DNA from: an uncultured Clostridia bacterium
Lineage (GTDB): Bacteria > Bacillota > Clostridia > Oscillospirales > Butyricicoccaceae
Direction of reading: 5' to 3'
DNA: 19,999 nt
Assembly (NCBI GenBank): GCA_910586575.1
Contig: CAJUJQ010000046.1
Span: 1-19,999, forward strand
Shown here: positions 13,692 through 19,999 of the stretch, piece after piece
How positions within the stretch are numbered: the stretch's first letter is position 1
Layout of the letters: each line of letters opens with the position of its first letter
Made by a program: the position numbers and the translations under genes
The notes under the pieces: model-generated
What the model was told of the DNA's origin: nothing
Databases searched by the model: none
Seen by the model: only the letters and a program-made list of their open reading frames with translations

Positions 13692-16484
13692 ATGCCGCAG
13701 GATTACAATGCAACCATCCACCTGCCCAAAACAGATTTCCCCATGCGTGCAGGGCTACCCAAGCGGGAACCTGGTTTTCAGGAGCAGTGGGAACAGGATC
13801 ACCTCTATCAGCAGGTGATGGAGAAGAATGAGGGCAAGCCTCTGTTCATCCTCCACGACGGTCCCCCGTACGCGAATGGCAATTTGCATATGGGGCACGC
13901 GCTCAACAAGGTTTTAAAGGATATGATTGTCCGTTATAAGAATATGGCGGGCTTCCACGCGCCCTATACGCCGGGCTGGGATACCCATGGCCTGCCGATT
14001 GAGCGCCAGGCGATTAAGGCCTACGGGATGGACCGGAACAAGGTTTCGGTTGCCGAGTTCCGCTCCAAGTGCGAGGATTTCGCGCGTGAGCATGTCGATA
14101 CCCAGCGCACCCAGTTTAAGCGCCTGGGCGTGATTGGGGATTGGGACAACCCGTATCTGACGCTGACCCATGATTTTGAGGCCAAGCAGATTGAAGTATT
14201 CGGCGAAATGGTCAAGAAGGGCTTTATTTATAAGGGAATGAAGCCGGTTTACTGGTGCCCGAAGGACGAGACCGCGCTGGCTGAAGCCGAAATCGAGTAT
14301 CAGGACGTGCCCTGCAAGTCCATTTTCGTCAAGTTCGCCGTGACCGATGACAAGGGCGTGATTTCCAATCTGATCGGTACGTCTGAAAACGTTTATTTTG
14401 TGATTTGGACGACCACTACATGGACCATTCCGGGCAACCTGGCGATTTCGCTGAACCCGTTCTTTGAATACGATTTTGTCAAGGTCCCGAACGGGGAGGT
14501 TTATGTGCTGGCCAAGGAGCTGGCCGAATCGGTGATGAAAACCGCCGGCATTGCTTCCTGGGAGGTGCTTGCCACCGCGCTTGGTTCCGACTTGGAGATG
14601 ATCAAGACCCGCCACCCGCTGTTTGACCGGGATTCTGTCGTCATTACCGGCGAGCATGTCACGCTGGATGCCGGTACCGGCTGTGTCCACACCGCGCCCG
14701 GTTTTGGTGCGGACGACTTTATTGTCTGCCAGAGATACAATATCCCGATTATCGTCCCGGTGGATGAAAAGGGCTGCCATACTGCCGAATCCGGCAAGTA
14801 TGAGGGGATGTATGTCGATGATTCCAACGAAGTGATTCTGAAGGATCTGGACGGCTGCGGCGCGCTGCTGGCGACTGAGGATATTATGCACTCCTATCCG
14901 CATTGCTGGCGCTGCAAGAACCCGATTATTTTCCGCACCACCGAGCAGTGGTTCTGCTCCATTGACGCGCTCAAGGACGACGCGGTCAAGGCGTGCCGCG
15001 GGATTACCTGGCTGCCGGGATGGGGCGAGGAGCGTATGACCTCAATGATTATGGAGCGTTCCGACTGGTGCATTTCCCGCCAGCGTATCTGGGGCGTGCC
15101 CATCCCGATTTTCTTCTGTAAGGACTGCGGCAAGCCGTTGGTGAACGAGCGGACGATTCAGATTGTCTCCCAGCTGTTCCGCGAGCGCGGCTCGAACGCC
15201 TGGTTTGAGCTGGATGCCTCCGAAATCCTGCCCGACGATATCAAGTGTGAATGTGGCTGCGGCTCCTTCGACAAAGAAACTGACACCATGGACGTTTGGT
15301 TCGACTCCGGTTCCTCCCACGCGGCGGTGCTGGACGATGGCAAATTCCCGTATTTACAGTTCCCGGCGGACGTTTACCTGGAGGGCAACGACCAGTACCG
15401 CGGCTGGTTCCAGTCGTCGATGCTGACCTCGATTGCGATCAAGGGCGTCGCGCCTTATAAGACGGTTATCACACACGGCATGATTGTGGATGAAGAGCGG
15501 CAGAAGATGTCCAAGTCGCTGGGCAACGGCATCAGCCCTCAGGAGATTTTGAAGGATTACGGCGCGGATATTCTGCGTTTGTGGGTGTCCTCGGCCGATT
15601 ACCGGCAGGATATGCGTATTTCCAAGGAAATGTTCAAGCACCTGTCCCAGAACTATCTGAAAATCCGCAATACGGCGCGCTATATTCTCGGCAACCTGAA
15701 CGGCTTTGATACCGCGCAGCTGCTGCCGTATGAGCAGCTCGAGGAGCTTGACCAGTGGGCGCTGATGAAGCTTAATGAGCTGGTTACCCGTGTGATTGCG
15801 GGCTATGACGCTTATGAGTTCCATACCGTACTGCATGCAATCCACAACTTCTGCGTGGTGGATATGTCCAATTTCTATCTGGATGTTATCAAGGACCGCT
15901 TGTATTGTGACGAGGGCCATTCGCGCCTGTCGGCGCAGACCGCGATGTTCCACATCCTGGACGCGCTCGTCCGGATGGTTTCACCCATCCTGTGCTTTAC
16001 CTCGGATGAGATTTGGAAGGCGATGCCGCACAAGGAAGGGGACGACCTGCGCAATATCCTGCTGAATGATATGCCCGCGCCCAATGCGGCGTATGCGTTC
16101 GACGATGCGAAGCAGCAGAAGTGGAACCGCCTGCTGTCCCTGCGCGACGAGGTCAACCGCGCGCTCGAAGCGGCCCGCAGCCAGAAGGCCATCGGCAAGC
16201 CGCTGGAAGCCTGCGTAACGGTCGAGTTCGGCGAGGACGCGTTCCGCTATTTCTCGGGGAACTTCACCGAGGAAGCGCTTGCGGATTTGTGCATCGTTTC
16301 CAAGTTTCATCTGGTTTCCGGAGAGGGTTTGTCCGAAAGCGCGGAGAACCGCGACGGCGCAAAGGTGACTGTCGCCCGCGCGGAGGGCGAAAAGTGTGAG
16401 CGCTGCTGGAAATATATTGGCAGTGTTGGCAGCAATGCCAAGCATCCGACCCTGTGCGCGCGTTGCGCGTCGGTTGTCGGCTAA
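13692..16484 (+). CDS. ileS: Isoleucyl-tRNA synthetase
   Basis: A 930-residue class I synthetase that charges tRNA-Ile and edits misactivated valine. The HIGH motif is in PYANGNLHMGHALNK (H66-M67-G68-H69). The CP1 editing domain includes TTTTWTIPGNLAIS and DAGTGCVHTAPGFG. Later landmarks are WCISRQRIWGVPIP, DVWFDSGSSHA and the KMSKS loop at 605-609 (RQKMSKSLGNG). The C-terminus has the zinc site C902, C905, C922, C925 (CERCW and LCARC), which marks the standard bacterial IleRS1 form rather than the mupirocin-resistant IleRS2 form. Length is normal. It starts at ATG 13692 after a structured leader and ends 5 bp before an intrinsic terminator. Confidence 0.98.
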   Translation: MPQDYNATIHLPKTDFPMRAGLPKREPGFQEQWEQDHLYQQVMEKNEGKPLFILHDGPPYANGNLHMGHALNKVLKDMIVRYKNMAGFHAPYTPGWDTHGLPIERQAIKAYGMDRNKVSVAEFRSKCEDFAREHVDTQRTQFKRLGVIGDWDNPYLTLTHDFEAKQIEVFGEMVKKGFIYKGMKPVYWCPKDETALAEAEIEYQDVPCKSIFVKFAVTDDKGVISNLIGTSENVYFVIWTTTTWTIPGNLAISLNPFFEYDFVKVPNGEVYVLAKELAESVMKTAGIASWEVLATALGSDLEMIKTRHPLFDRDSVVITGEHVTLDAGTGCVHTAPGFGADDFIVCQRYNIPIIVPVDEKGCHTAESGKYEGMYVDDSNEVILKDLDGCGALLATEDIMHSYPHCWRCKNPIIFRTTEQWFCSIDALKDDAVKACRGITWLPGWGEERMTSMIMERSDWCISRQRIWGVPIPIFFCKDCGKPLVNERTIQIVSQLFRERGSNAWFELDASEILPDDIKCECGCGSFDKETDTMDVWFDSGSSHAAVLDDGKFPYLQFPADVYLEGNDQYRGWFQSSMLTSIAIKGVAPYKTVITHGMIVDEERQKMSKSLGNGISPQEILKDYGADILRLWVSSADYRQDMRISKEMFKHLSQNYLKIRNTARYILGNLNGFDTAQLLPYEQLEELDQWALMKLNELVTRVIAGYDAYEFHTVLHAIHNFCVVDMSNFYLDVIKDRLYCDEGHSRLSAQTAMFHILDALVRMVSPILCFTSDEIWKAMPHKEGDDLRNILLNDMPAPNAAYAFDDAKQQKWNRLLSLRDEVNRALEAARSQKAIGKPLEACVTVEFGEDAFRYFSGNFTEEALADLCIVSKFHLVSGEGLSESAENRDGAKVTVARAEGEKCERCWKYIGSVGSNAKHPTLCARCASVVG

Positions 16485-16489
16485 TCATC

Positions 16490-16519
16490 AAAGGGCAGGC
16501 GGTGTGCCTGCCCTTTTTT
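16490..16519 (+). terminator. Intrinsic terminator after ileS
   Basis: GGGCAGGC (16493-16500) and GCCTGCCC (16506-16513) pair perfectly around a 5-base loop, extended by AAA/TTT, and six T residues follow. This is a textbook Rho-independent terminator. It ends only 18 bases before the lspA start codon. Confidence 0.92.
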
Positions 16520-16526
16520 CCAAAAC

Positions 16527-16532
16527 AGGAGG
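16527..16532 (+). promoter_or_regulatory. Consensus ribosome binding site that fixes the lspA start
   Basis: AGGAGG lies 5 bases before ATG 16538. The frame is open back to ATG 16454 inside ileS, but the 28 extra residues would cross the terminator and are not part of LspA. Confidence 0.85.
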
Positions 16533-16537
16533 AGCAT

Positions 16538-17014
16538 ATGCTGGCTGTTTTATCAATTTTAGGCATGGTTGCGTTTGACCAGGCGGTGAAGCTGTGGGCT
16601 GTGCGGGTGCTGAAGCCGATTGGGGATATTCCGTTGATACAAGGGATTTTTCATCTGAACTACGTTGAGAACCGGGGTTCGGCGTTCGGGCTTTTTCTGG
16701 ATCAGCGGCTGTTGTTCATGGTGCTGACGCCGGTTGTGCTGGCAGCGATTACCTTCGCGCTGTGGCGGGGGATGATCCAAACCAAAACGGGGAAATGGTC
16801 CATGTATCTGTTGTTCGGCGGTGCGGTCGGCAATTATATTGACCGGATTGTGCGCGGATACGTGGTGGATCTGTTTTATTTCAAGCTGATTGATTTCCCG
16901 GTATTCAATATTGCGGATATTTTCATATGCAGCGGCGCGGTACTGTTTTTCATCTATTTCCAGTTCCAGCACAAGTCGCCCGAGCCTGACCGGGAGGTGA
17001 AACCCGATGCCTGA
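16538..17014 (+). CDS. lspA: Lipoprotein signal peptidase (signal peptidase II)
   Basis: A 158-residue polytopic membrane aspartyl protease that cleaves signal peptides from diacylated prolipoproteins. Four hydrophobic segments are visible. Conserved blocks are FDQAVK near the start (D14), LNYVENRGSAFG, then GGAVGNYIDR with catalytic D102 and FNIADIFI with catalytic D127. The length is normal. It starts just after the ileS terminator, so it needs read-through or a promoter within ileS; none is obvious in the 18-bp gap. Its end overlaps rluD by 8 bp, giving the lspA-rluD pair common in Firmicutes. Confidence 0.96.
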   Translation: MLAVLSILGMVAFDQAVKLWAVRVLKPIGDIPLIQGIFHLNYVENRGSAFGLFLDQRLLFMVLTPVVLAAITFALWRGMIQTKTGKWSMYLLFGGAVGNYIDRIVRGYVVDLFYFKLIDFPVFNIADIFICSGAVLFFIYFQFQHKSPEPDREVKPDA

Positions 17015-17930
17015 AACACTGTTCCTGCACCCGCAGGCGGGGGAGGCGGGGCAGAGGATTGACGCTTATCTTGCAGCCGCCGCCCCCGGCATGACGCGTA
17101 ACGCAGCACAGCGGCTGCTTTCTGAGGGTGCGGTGACGGTTGACGGGAAGGCGCTGAAAAAGAACTATAAAATTGCGGAAGCGGATGAAATCCGGGTCGT
17201 TTTGCCGAGTGTAAAGCTGATTGACTTGACACCGGAAAACCTGCCGCTTGATATTGCCTATGAGGACGATTGGATCATTGTCGTCAACAAGGCGCGCGGC
17301 ATGGTCGTTCATCCGGCGCCGGGGAATTGGAGCGGCACGCTGGTCAACGCGCTGATGTACCATTGCGGCGGGCGGCTGTCCGGCATCAACGGGGAGCTTC
17401 GCCCGGGGATTGTGCACCGGATTGACAAGGATACCTCCGGGCTGCTGGTGGTCGCGAAAAATGACGCGGCACACCAGAATCTTTCCGGGCAGATACAGCG
17501 CCACGATGTTCGGCGGGAGTATGAGGCGGTTGTGATTGGCGGCTTCCGCGAGCCGGAAGGGACGGTCGATCTGCCGATTGCGCGGCACCAGACCGACCGC
17601 AAGCGTATGGCGGTCAGCCCCGGCGGGCGGGAGGCGGTCACGCATTATCAGACGCTGGCGGTTTATCCGGGGTATTCCCATATGGCTTTCCGGCTGGAAA
17701 CCGGCCGCACGCATCAAATCCGGGTGCATATGGCGGCATCCGGCCATCCGGTGATCGGCGACCCGCTTTACGGCGCAAAAAAAGACCGTTTTTCCAACAT
17801 CGGCGGGCAATGCCTGCACGCGGCACACCTGACGCTGACCCATCCGGAAACGGGGGAACAGATGCGGTTTGACGCGCCGTTACCAGATTATTTTACAGAA
17901 ATCCTTGGAAAGCTGGAGAAAATGACATGA
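17007..17930 (+). CDS. rluD: RluA/RluD-family pseudouridine synthase
   Basis: A 307-residue enzyme that converts uridine to pseudouridine in RNA, most likely 23S rRNA. An S4 RNA-binding domain occupies about residues 12-75 (RIDAYLAAAAPGMTRNAAQRLL, read in part). The catalytic domain follows with NKARGMVVHPAPGNWSGTLVNAL and the active-site motif HRIDKDTSGLLVVAK, D140 being the catalytic Asp. LETGRTHQIRVHMA and HPVIGDPLYG are typical of the RluA branch. The S4 domain and the place after lspA favour the RluD/YlyB type, but the target uridines cannot be known from sequence. It overlaps lspA by 8 bp and the next gene by 4 bp (ATGA). Confidence 0.93.
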   Translation: MPETLFLHPQAGEAGQRIDAYLAAAAPGMTRNAAQRLLSEGAVTVDGKALKKNYKIAEADEIRVVLPSVKLIDLTPENLPLDIAYEDDWIIVVNKARGMVVHPAPGNWSGTLVNALMYHCGGRLSGINGELRPGIVHRIDKDTSGLLVVAKNDAAHQNLSGQIQRHDVRREYEAVVIGGFREPEGTVDLPIARHQTDRKRMAVSPGGREAVTHYQTLAVYPGYSHMAFRLETGRTHQIRVHMAASGHPVIGDPLYGAKKDRFSNIGGQCLHAAHLTLTHPETGEQMRFDAPLPDYFTEILGKLEKMT

Positions 17931-18736
17931 GGCGTTTTGAAAAGGTGCTTTTGGCAAGCGATATGGACGGCACGCTGCTGAACAGCAGCCGCCTGGTCAG
18001 CCGTGAAAACCGCGAGGCGCTGCGCTGGTTCACCGAGCAGGGCGGGCATTTTTGCGTCGCAACGGGGCGCGCGGTCGAGGTCACGGTGATGTATTTTAAC
18101 GATTTTCCGGTCAATGCCCCTTATGTTTGCCTGAATGGCGCGCTGGTATATGCGCCGGATGGGACGCTGTTGCGTCATAATGCCATGCCTGCGGAAACCC
18201 CGGCGCTGCTGGAAGCTGCACGGGAGGTTTACCCGGGAATCGGCGTGGAGGTCTACGTCAAGGAAAAAGCGTTCATCCTGCACGACCATCCCATGACCCA
18301 GCATCATTTCAAAATCCTGGGGATTGAACCGCCGCGCCGCGCCCTGTCCGAGCTGCCGCCCTGCACCGAGTGGAGCAAGATGAACCTGACGGGGGAGCCG
18401 GAGAAAATCGCGCTGGTGCAAAAGCGGCTGGAGGAATTTAGCGGGCAGTTCTCGACCGCGTCGGCTATGCCGATTTTCTGCGAGGTGACCGCGGCAAACG
18501 CGACGAAAGGGGAGGCGGTCGCGCAGGCGGCGCAGCTTTGCGGCATTGCGCCGGAAAACGTCTTTGTGGCGGGGGACAGCGCGAATGATCTGTCGATGGT
18601 GCGGAAATTCTATGCGTTTGCGCCGGAAAACAGTGAGGAATGTGTATTACAGGCGGCAAACGAGGTTGTTTGCGATAATGATCATTATGCGGTTGCCGCC
18701 ATGATTGAAGCATTATCCAGGCGTTTCCCAGAATAG
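17927..18736 (+). CDS. Cof-type HAD-IIB family hydrolase
   Basis: A 269-residue haloacid dehalogenase superfamily phosphatase of the Cof/YidA type. Motif I is DMDGTLL with nucleophile D12 and acid/base D14. Motif II is CVATGR, motif III is K194 in NATKGEA, and motif IV is GDSANDLSM (D217, D221). A C2-type cap lies between motifs II and III. Members dephosphorylate sugar phosphates, PLP, FMN precursors and similar small molecules; the substrate here is unknown. ATGA overlap with rluD makes it the last gene of the lspA-rluD run, and a bidirectional terminator follows directly after its stop. Confidence 0.93.
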   Translation: MRRFEKVLLASDMDGTLLNSSRLVSRENREALRWFTEQGGHFCVATGRAVEVTVMYFNDFPVNAPYVCLNGALVYAPDGTLLRHNAMPAETPALLEAAREVYPGIGVEVYVKEKAFILHDHPMTQHHFKILGIEPPRRALSELPPCTEWSKMNLTGEPEKIALVQKRLEEFSGQFSTASAMPIFCEVTAANATKGEAVAQAAQLCGIAPENVFVAGDSANDLSMVRKFYAFAPENSEECVLQAANEVVCDNDHYAVAAMIEALSRRFPE

Positions 18737-18737
18737 A

Positions 18738-18764
18738 AAAACAGTGACTTTTTGCCACTGTTTT
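18738..18764. terminator. Bidirectional intrinsic terminator
   Basis: AAAACAGTG (18738-18746) pairs with CACTGTTTT (18756-18764) around a 9-base loop. T-runs occur on both strands: four T on plus and five T on minus. It lies between two convergent genes and can end both transcripts. Confidence 0.82.
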
Positions 18765-18819
18765 CCATGTCGCCGGAGCCGTCTCCCGGATATTGAATAT
18801 TGGTGTAAAGGGAAGCAGC

Positions 18820-19308
18820 TTACATCGTTTTTGCGCGCGGCAGGACGGTAAGCTCTAAGTCGTCAATCGCTTCCTGCCCGGAGGCGGTCAGCGCCATACT
18901 GCCGTATTCGATTTCTGGGACGGCAAAGCCGCTTGCCCTAGCGCAGAACTCTGTAAAGGCTCTGGAATTGACATAATCCGAGTAGTTAAAATGCCCAAGC
19001 GGTTCGGTATAGCTGATGGAAATCAGCCCCAGCCGGGACAGGCGCTGCAATATGGACGCGGTATGGCAGGCATCCTCCAGGGAATCGGAAACCGCCTGCA
19101 AAAAGACGGGCGCAAGATTGTCCCCTTCCTGAGAAGGCTCGCCGAAGCGGCGCAGGGAAAATTGCACTGCCGGCAAAAACGGCAGCTCGGCAAAGCGGAG
19201 CAGGAAATCGGCCTCGTTTCTGCGGAGCCGGATTTCGCGGGGCTGGCCGCAGCCGTGGCAGCCGGAAGCGCCGCCGCAGCCCGCGCAGGAATGTTGTTGG
19301 CATTGCAT
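18820..19308 (-). CDS. Uncharacterised small protein with Cys-rich N-terminus
   Basis: A 162-residue minus-strand protein I cannot name. The N-terminus is MQCQQHSCAGCGGASGCHGCG, in overlapping terms C3, C8-x2-C11, C17-x2-C20, which could bind zinc or an iron-sulfur cluster. The rest looks helical with a beta-rich end. A stretch around residues 65-105 (PVFLQAVSDSLEDACHTASILQRLSRLGLISISY, read in part) resembles a winged-helix pattern: helices, then LSRLGLISISY as recognition helix and wing. No membrane segment or signal peptide is seen. AAGGAG lies 9 bases before the ATG. It has its own promoter and terminator, so it is a single-gene unit divergent from aspS. The vocabulary fits a small metal-binding regulator, but this is speculation. 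I have a general memory of similar unnamed proteins in gut Clostridia but no family name. Confidence 0.75.
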   Translation of the reverse strand: MQCQQHSCAGCGGASGCHGCGQPREIRLRRNEADFLLRFAELPFLPAVQFSLRRFGEPSQEGDNLAPVFLQAVSDSLEDACHTASILQRLSRLGLISISYTEPLGHFNYSDYVNSRAFTEFCARASGFAVPEIEYGSMALTASGQEAIDDLELTVLPRAKTM

Positions 19309-19317
19309 CGTTCATTT

Positions 19318-19323
19318 CTCCTT
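19318..19323 (-). promoter_or_regulatory. Ribosome binding site of the Cys-rich gene
   Basis: AAGGAG on the minus strand is 9 bases before the ATG at 19308-19306. An ATG nearer to it (in AAATGAACG) opens another frame that lacks the conserved-looking cysteines in this register, so 19308 is preferred. Confidence 0.65.
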
Positions 19324-19366
19324 TCCACTGCTGACAGTATGCCTGAAAAACAGCAGGGTTATCCAT

Positions 19367-19395
19367 AATATAACACGTTTTCACACCGGCTGCAA
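19367..19395 (-). promoter_or_regulatory. Putative promoter of the Cys-rich gene
   Basis: On the minus strand TTGCAG (19395-19390) is followed after 17 bp by TATATT (19372-19367), preceded by TG in the extended -10 position. The -10 is 5 of 6 to consensus and the -35 is weak. Transcription would start near 19360, about 50 nt before the start codon. Confidence 0.5.
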
Positions 19396-19465
19396 GGCGG
19401 GGGGCTGTATTTTGTGGCAGGCGGCGCCAGAAATGTATTTTTTGCATAAAATCCGGAAATAAGCC

Positions 19466-19493
19466 TTGAATTTGGCCAGATATCTGCTATAAT
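19466..19493 (+). promoter_or_regulatory. Extended -10 promoter of aspS
   Basis: TTGAAT (19466-19471), 16 bp, then a perfect TATAAT (19488-19493) preceded by TGC, the extended -10 form. The start would be near 19500, leaving a 5' UTR of about 44 nt. It is the clearest promoter in the window in an intergenic position. Confidence 0.75.
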
Positions 19494-19543
19494 ATAGAAG
19501 TTGATTTGTATTTAGAAAATCTGAGCATAGAGAGGCAGTCATT

Positions 19544-19999
19544 ATGGAACTTATCTCCACACCAAAACAGTATGTAGACGCCGTGGAACAGGCGGCGGCA
19601 TCCATCGGCAAATTGGTCACCCTGCGCGGCACGGTGCACCGTGTGCGCGATATGTCTGACTTTGCGTTTGTCGTTGTGCGTGTCAACCGGGGGCTGATCC
19701 AGTGCATGATGAAGGGCGAGGTTTCCGGCTACACCAAGGCCGATGTCAAGGACGGTATGGTCGTTGAAATCTCCGGCACCGTGCACGAGGAGCCGCGCGC
19801 CGAGCACGGCTTTGAAATCGTGCTGGAATCGGTTAAGGTACTGGCGAAGCCTGCCGAGCAGCTTCCCGTCCCGCTCGGCAAGAAATATATGGGCCTGAAG
19901 CTGGATGTTGACCTGCCGCTGCGCCCGATTACCCTGCGCCACCCGAACAAACAGGCGGTATTCCGCGTGCAGGGGGCGATTGCGGACGGCTTTGCGGAG
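19544..19999 (+). CDS. aspS: Archaeal-type aspartyl-tRNA synthetase, 3'-truncated
   Basis: The first 152 codons of a class II synthetase, cut by the window end. ATG 19544 has GAGAGG 8 bases upstream and a strong promoter before it. Residues about 20-110 form the OB-fold anticodon-binding domain (LRGTVHRVRDMSDFAFVVVR, then GTVHEEPRAEHGFEIVLES). LPLRPITLRHPNKQAVFRVQ starts the catalytic domain and matches the RPITLR-x-P-x3-AVF pattern I know from clostridial aspartate--tRNA(Asn) ligases, the archaeal-like AspRS form. This form can charge both tRNA-Asp and tRNA-Asn, with GatCAB converting the latter; whether it does here depends on parts not visible. AsnRS is the main alternative, but its N-terminal pattern is different. 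Confidence 0.82.
   Translation, partial: MELISTPKQYVDAVEQAAASIGKLVTLRGTVHRVRDMSDFAFVVVRVNRGLIQCMMKGEVSGYTKADVKDGMVVEISGTVHEEPRAEHGFEIVLESVKVLAKPAEQLPVPLGKKYMGLKLDVDLPLRPITLRHPNKQAVFRVQGAIADGFAE

Noticed and set aside
12607..13713. Minus-strand open frame of 368 codons across divIVA and both spacers
   Set aside because: Antisense to divIVA, crosses hairpin-rich spacers and has no ribosome site or recognisable domain.
13537..13818. Plus-strand open frame of 93 codons overlapping the start of ileS
   Set aside because: It runs out of frame into ileS, includes leader hairpins and has no ribosome site or homology I recognise.
17226..17254. TTGACA inside rluD as an internal promoter
   Set aside because: The hexamer at the right spacing (TGATAT) matches the -10 consensus at only three of six positions.
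18968..18996. TTGACA promoter on the plus strand inside the Cys-rich gene
   Set aside because: No -10-like hexamer occurs 16-18 bp downstream, and it would face into an antisense region.

Overview
The window is a 20 kb piece of a GC-rich Clostridia-type (Firmicutes) chromosome, most likely from a Ruminococcaceae/Oscillospirales-like anaerobe. The support is the gene order yggS-sepF-yggT-divIVA-ileS-lspA-rluD, strong AGGAGG-type ribosome binding sites, an aspartyl-tRNA synthetase that looks archaeal-type, and a radical SAM protein paired with its DUF2344 partner. The genus cannot be fixed from the sequence. It is a contig end from short-read data: bases 1-47 are an Illumina TruSeq adapter, not biology, and real sequence starts at base 48.

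Layout. (1) 48-9672 is a tight plus-strand run: 5'-truncated TIGR03960-type radical SAM protein, its TIGR03936 (DUF2344) partner, miaB, a GNAT acetyltransferase, mutS, mutL, miaA and hfq. It joins DNA mismatch repair to both enzymes of the ms2i6A37 tRNA modification and to an RNA chaperone. (2) 9691-13512 is the division/envelope block: an anchored HlyD-like protein, yggS, sepF, yggT and divIVA. A near-consensus promoter lies inside the 3' part of yggS and probably drives sepF onward. The ylmH gene that often sits between yggT and divIVA is absent; a 234 bp segment rich in fold-back sequence is there instead. (3) 13692-18736 holds ileS (behind a structured leader without a recognisable T-box), an intrinsic terminator, lspA, rluD and a Cof-type HAD phosphatase; the last three overlap end to start. 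(4) A bidirectional terminator at 18738-18764 separates this run from a minus-strand gene for a small protein with a four-cysteine N-terminus and no assigned function. That gene is divergent from aspS, which runs off the window end. Both divergent genes have readable promoters in the 235 bp between them.

No tRNA, rRNA, CRISPR array, transposase, integrase, phage or toxin-antitoxin gene was seen. The window is mostly housekeeping. What deserves a second look is in the spacers (internal promoter, repeat-like DNA, leader and terminator structures), the uncharacterised Cys-rich protein, and the adapter artefact. No stretch without a gene exceeds 300 bases.
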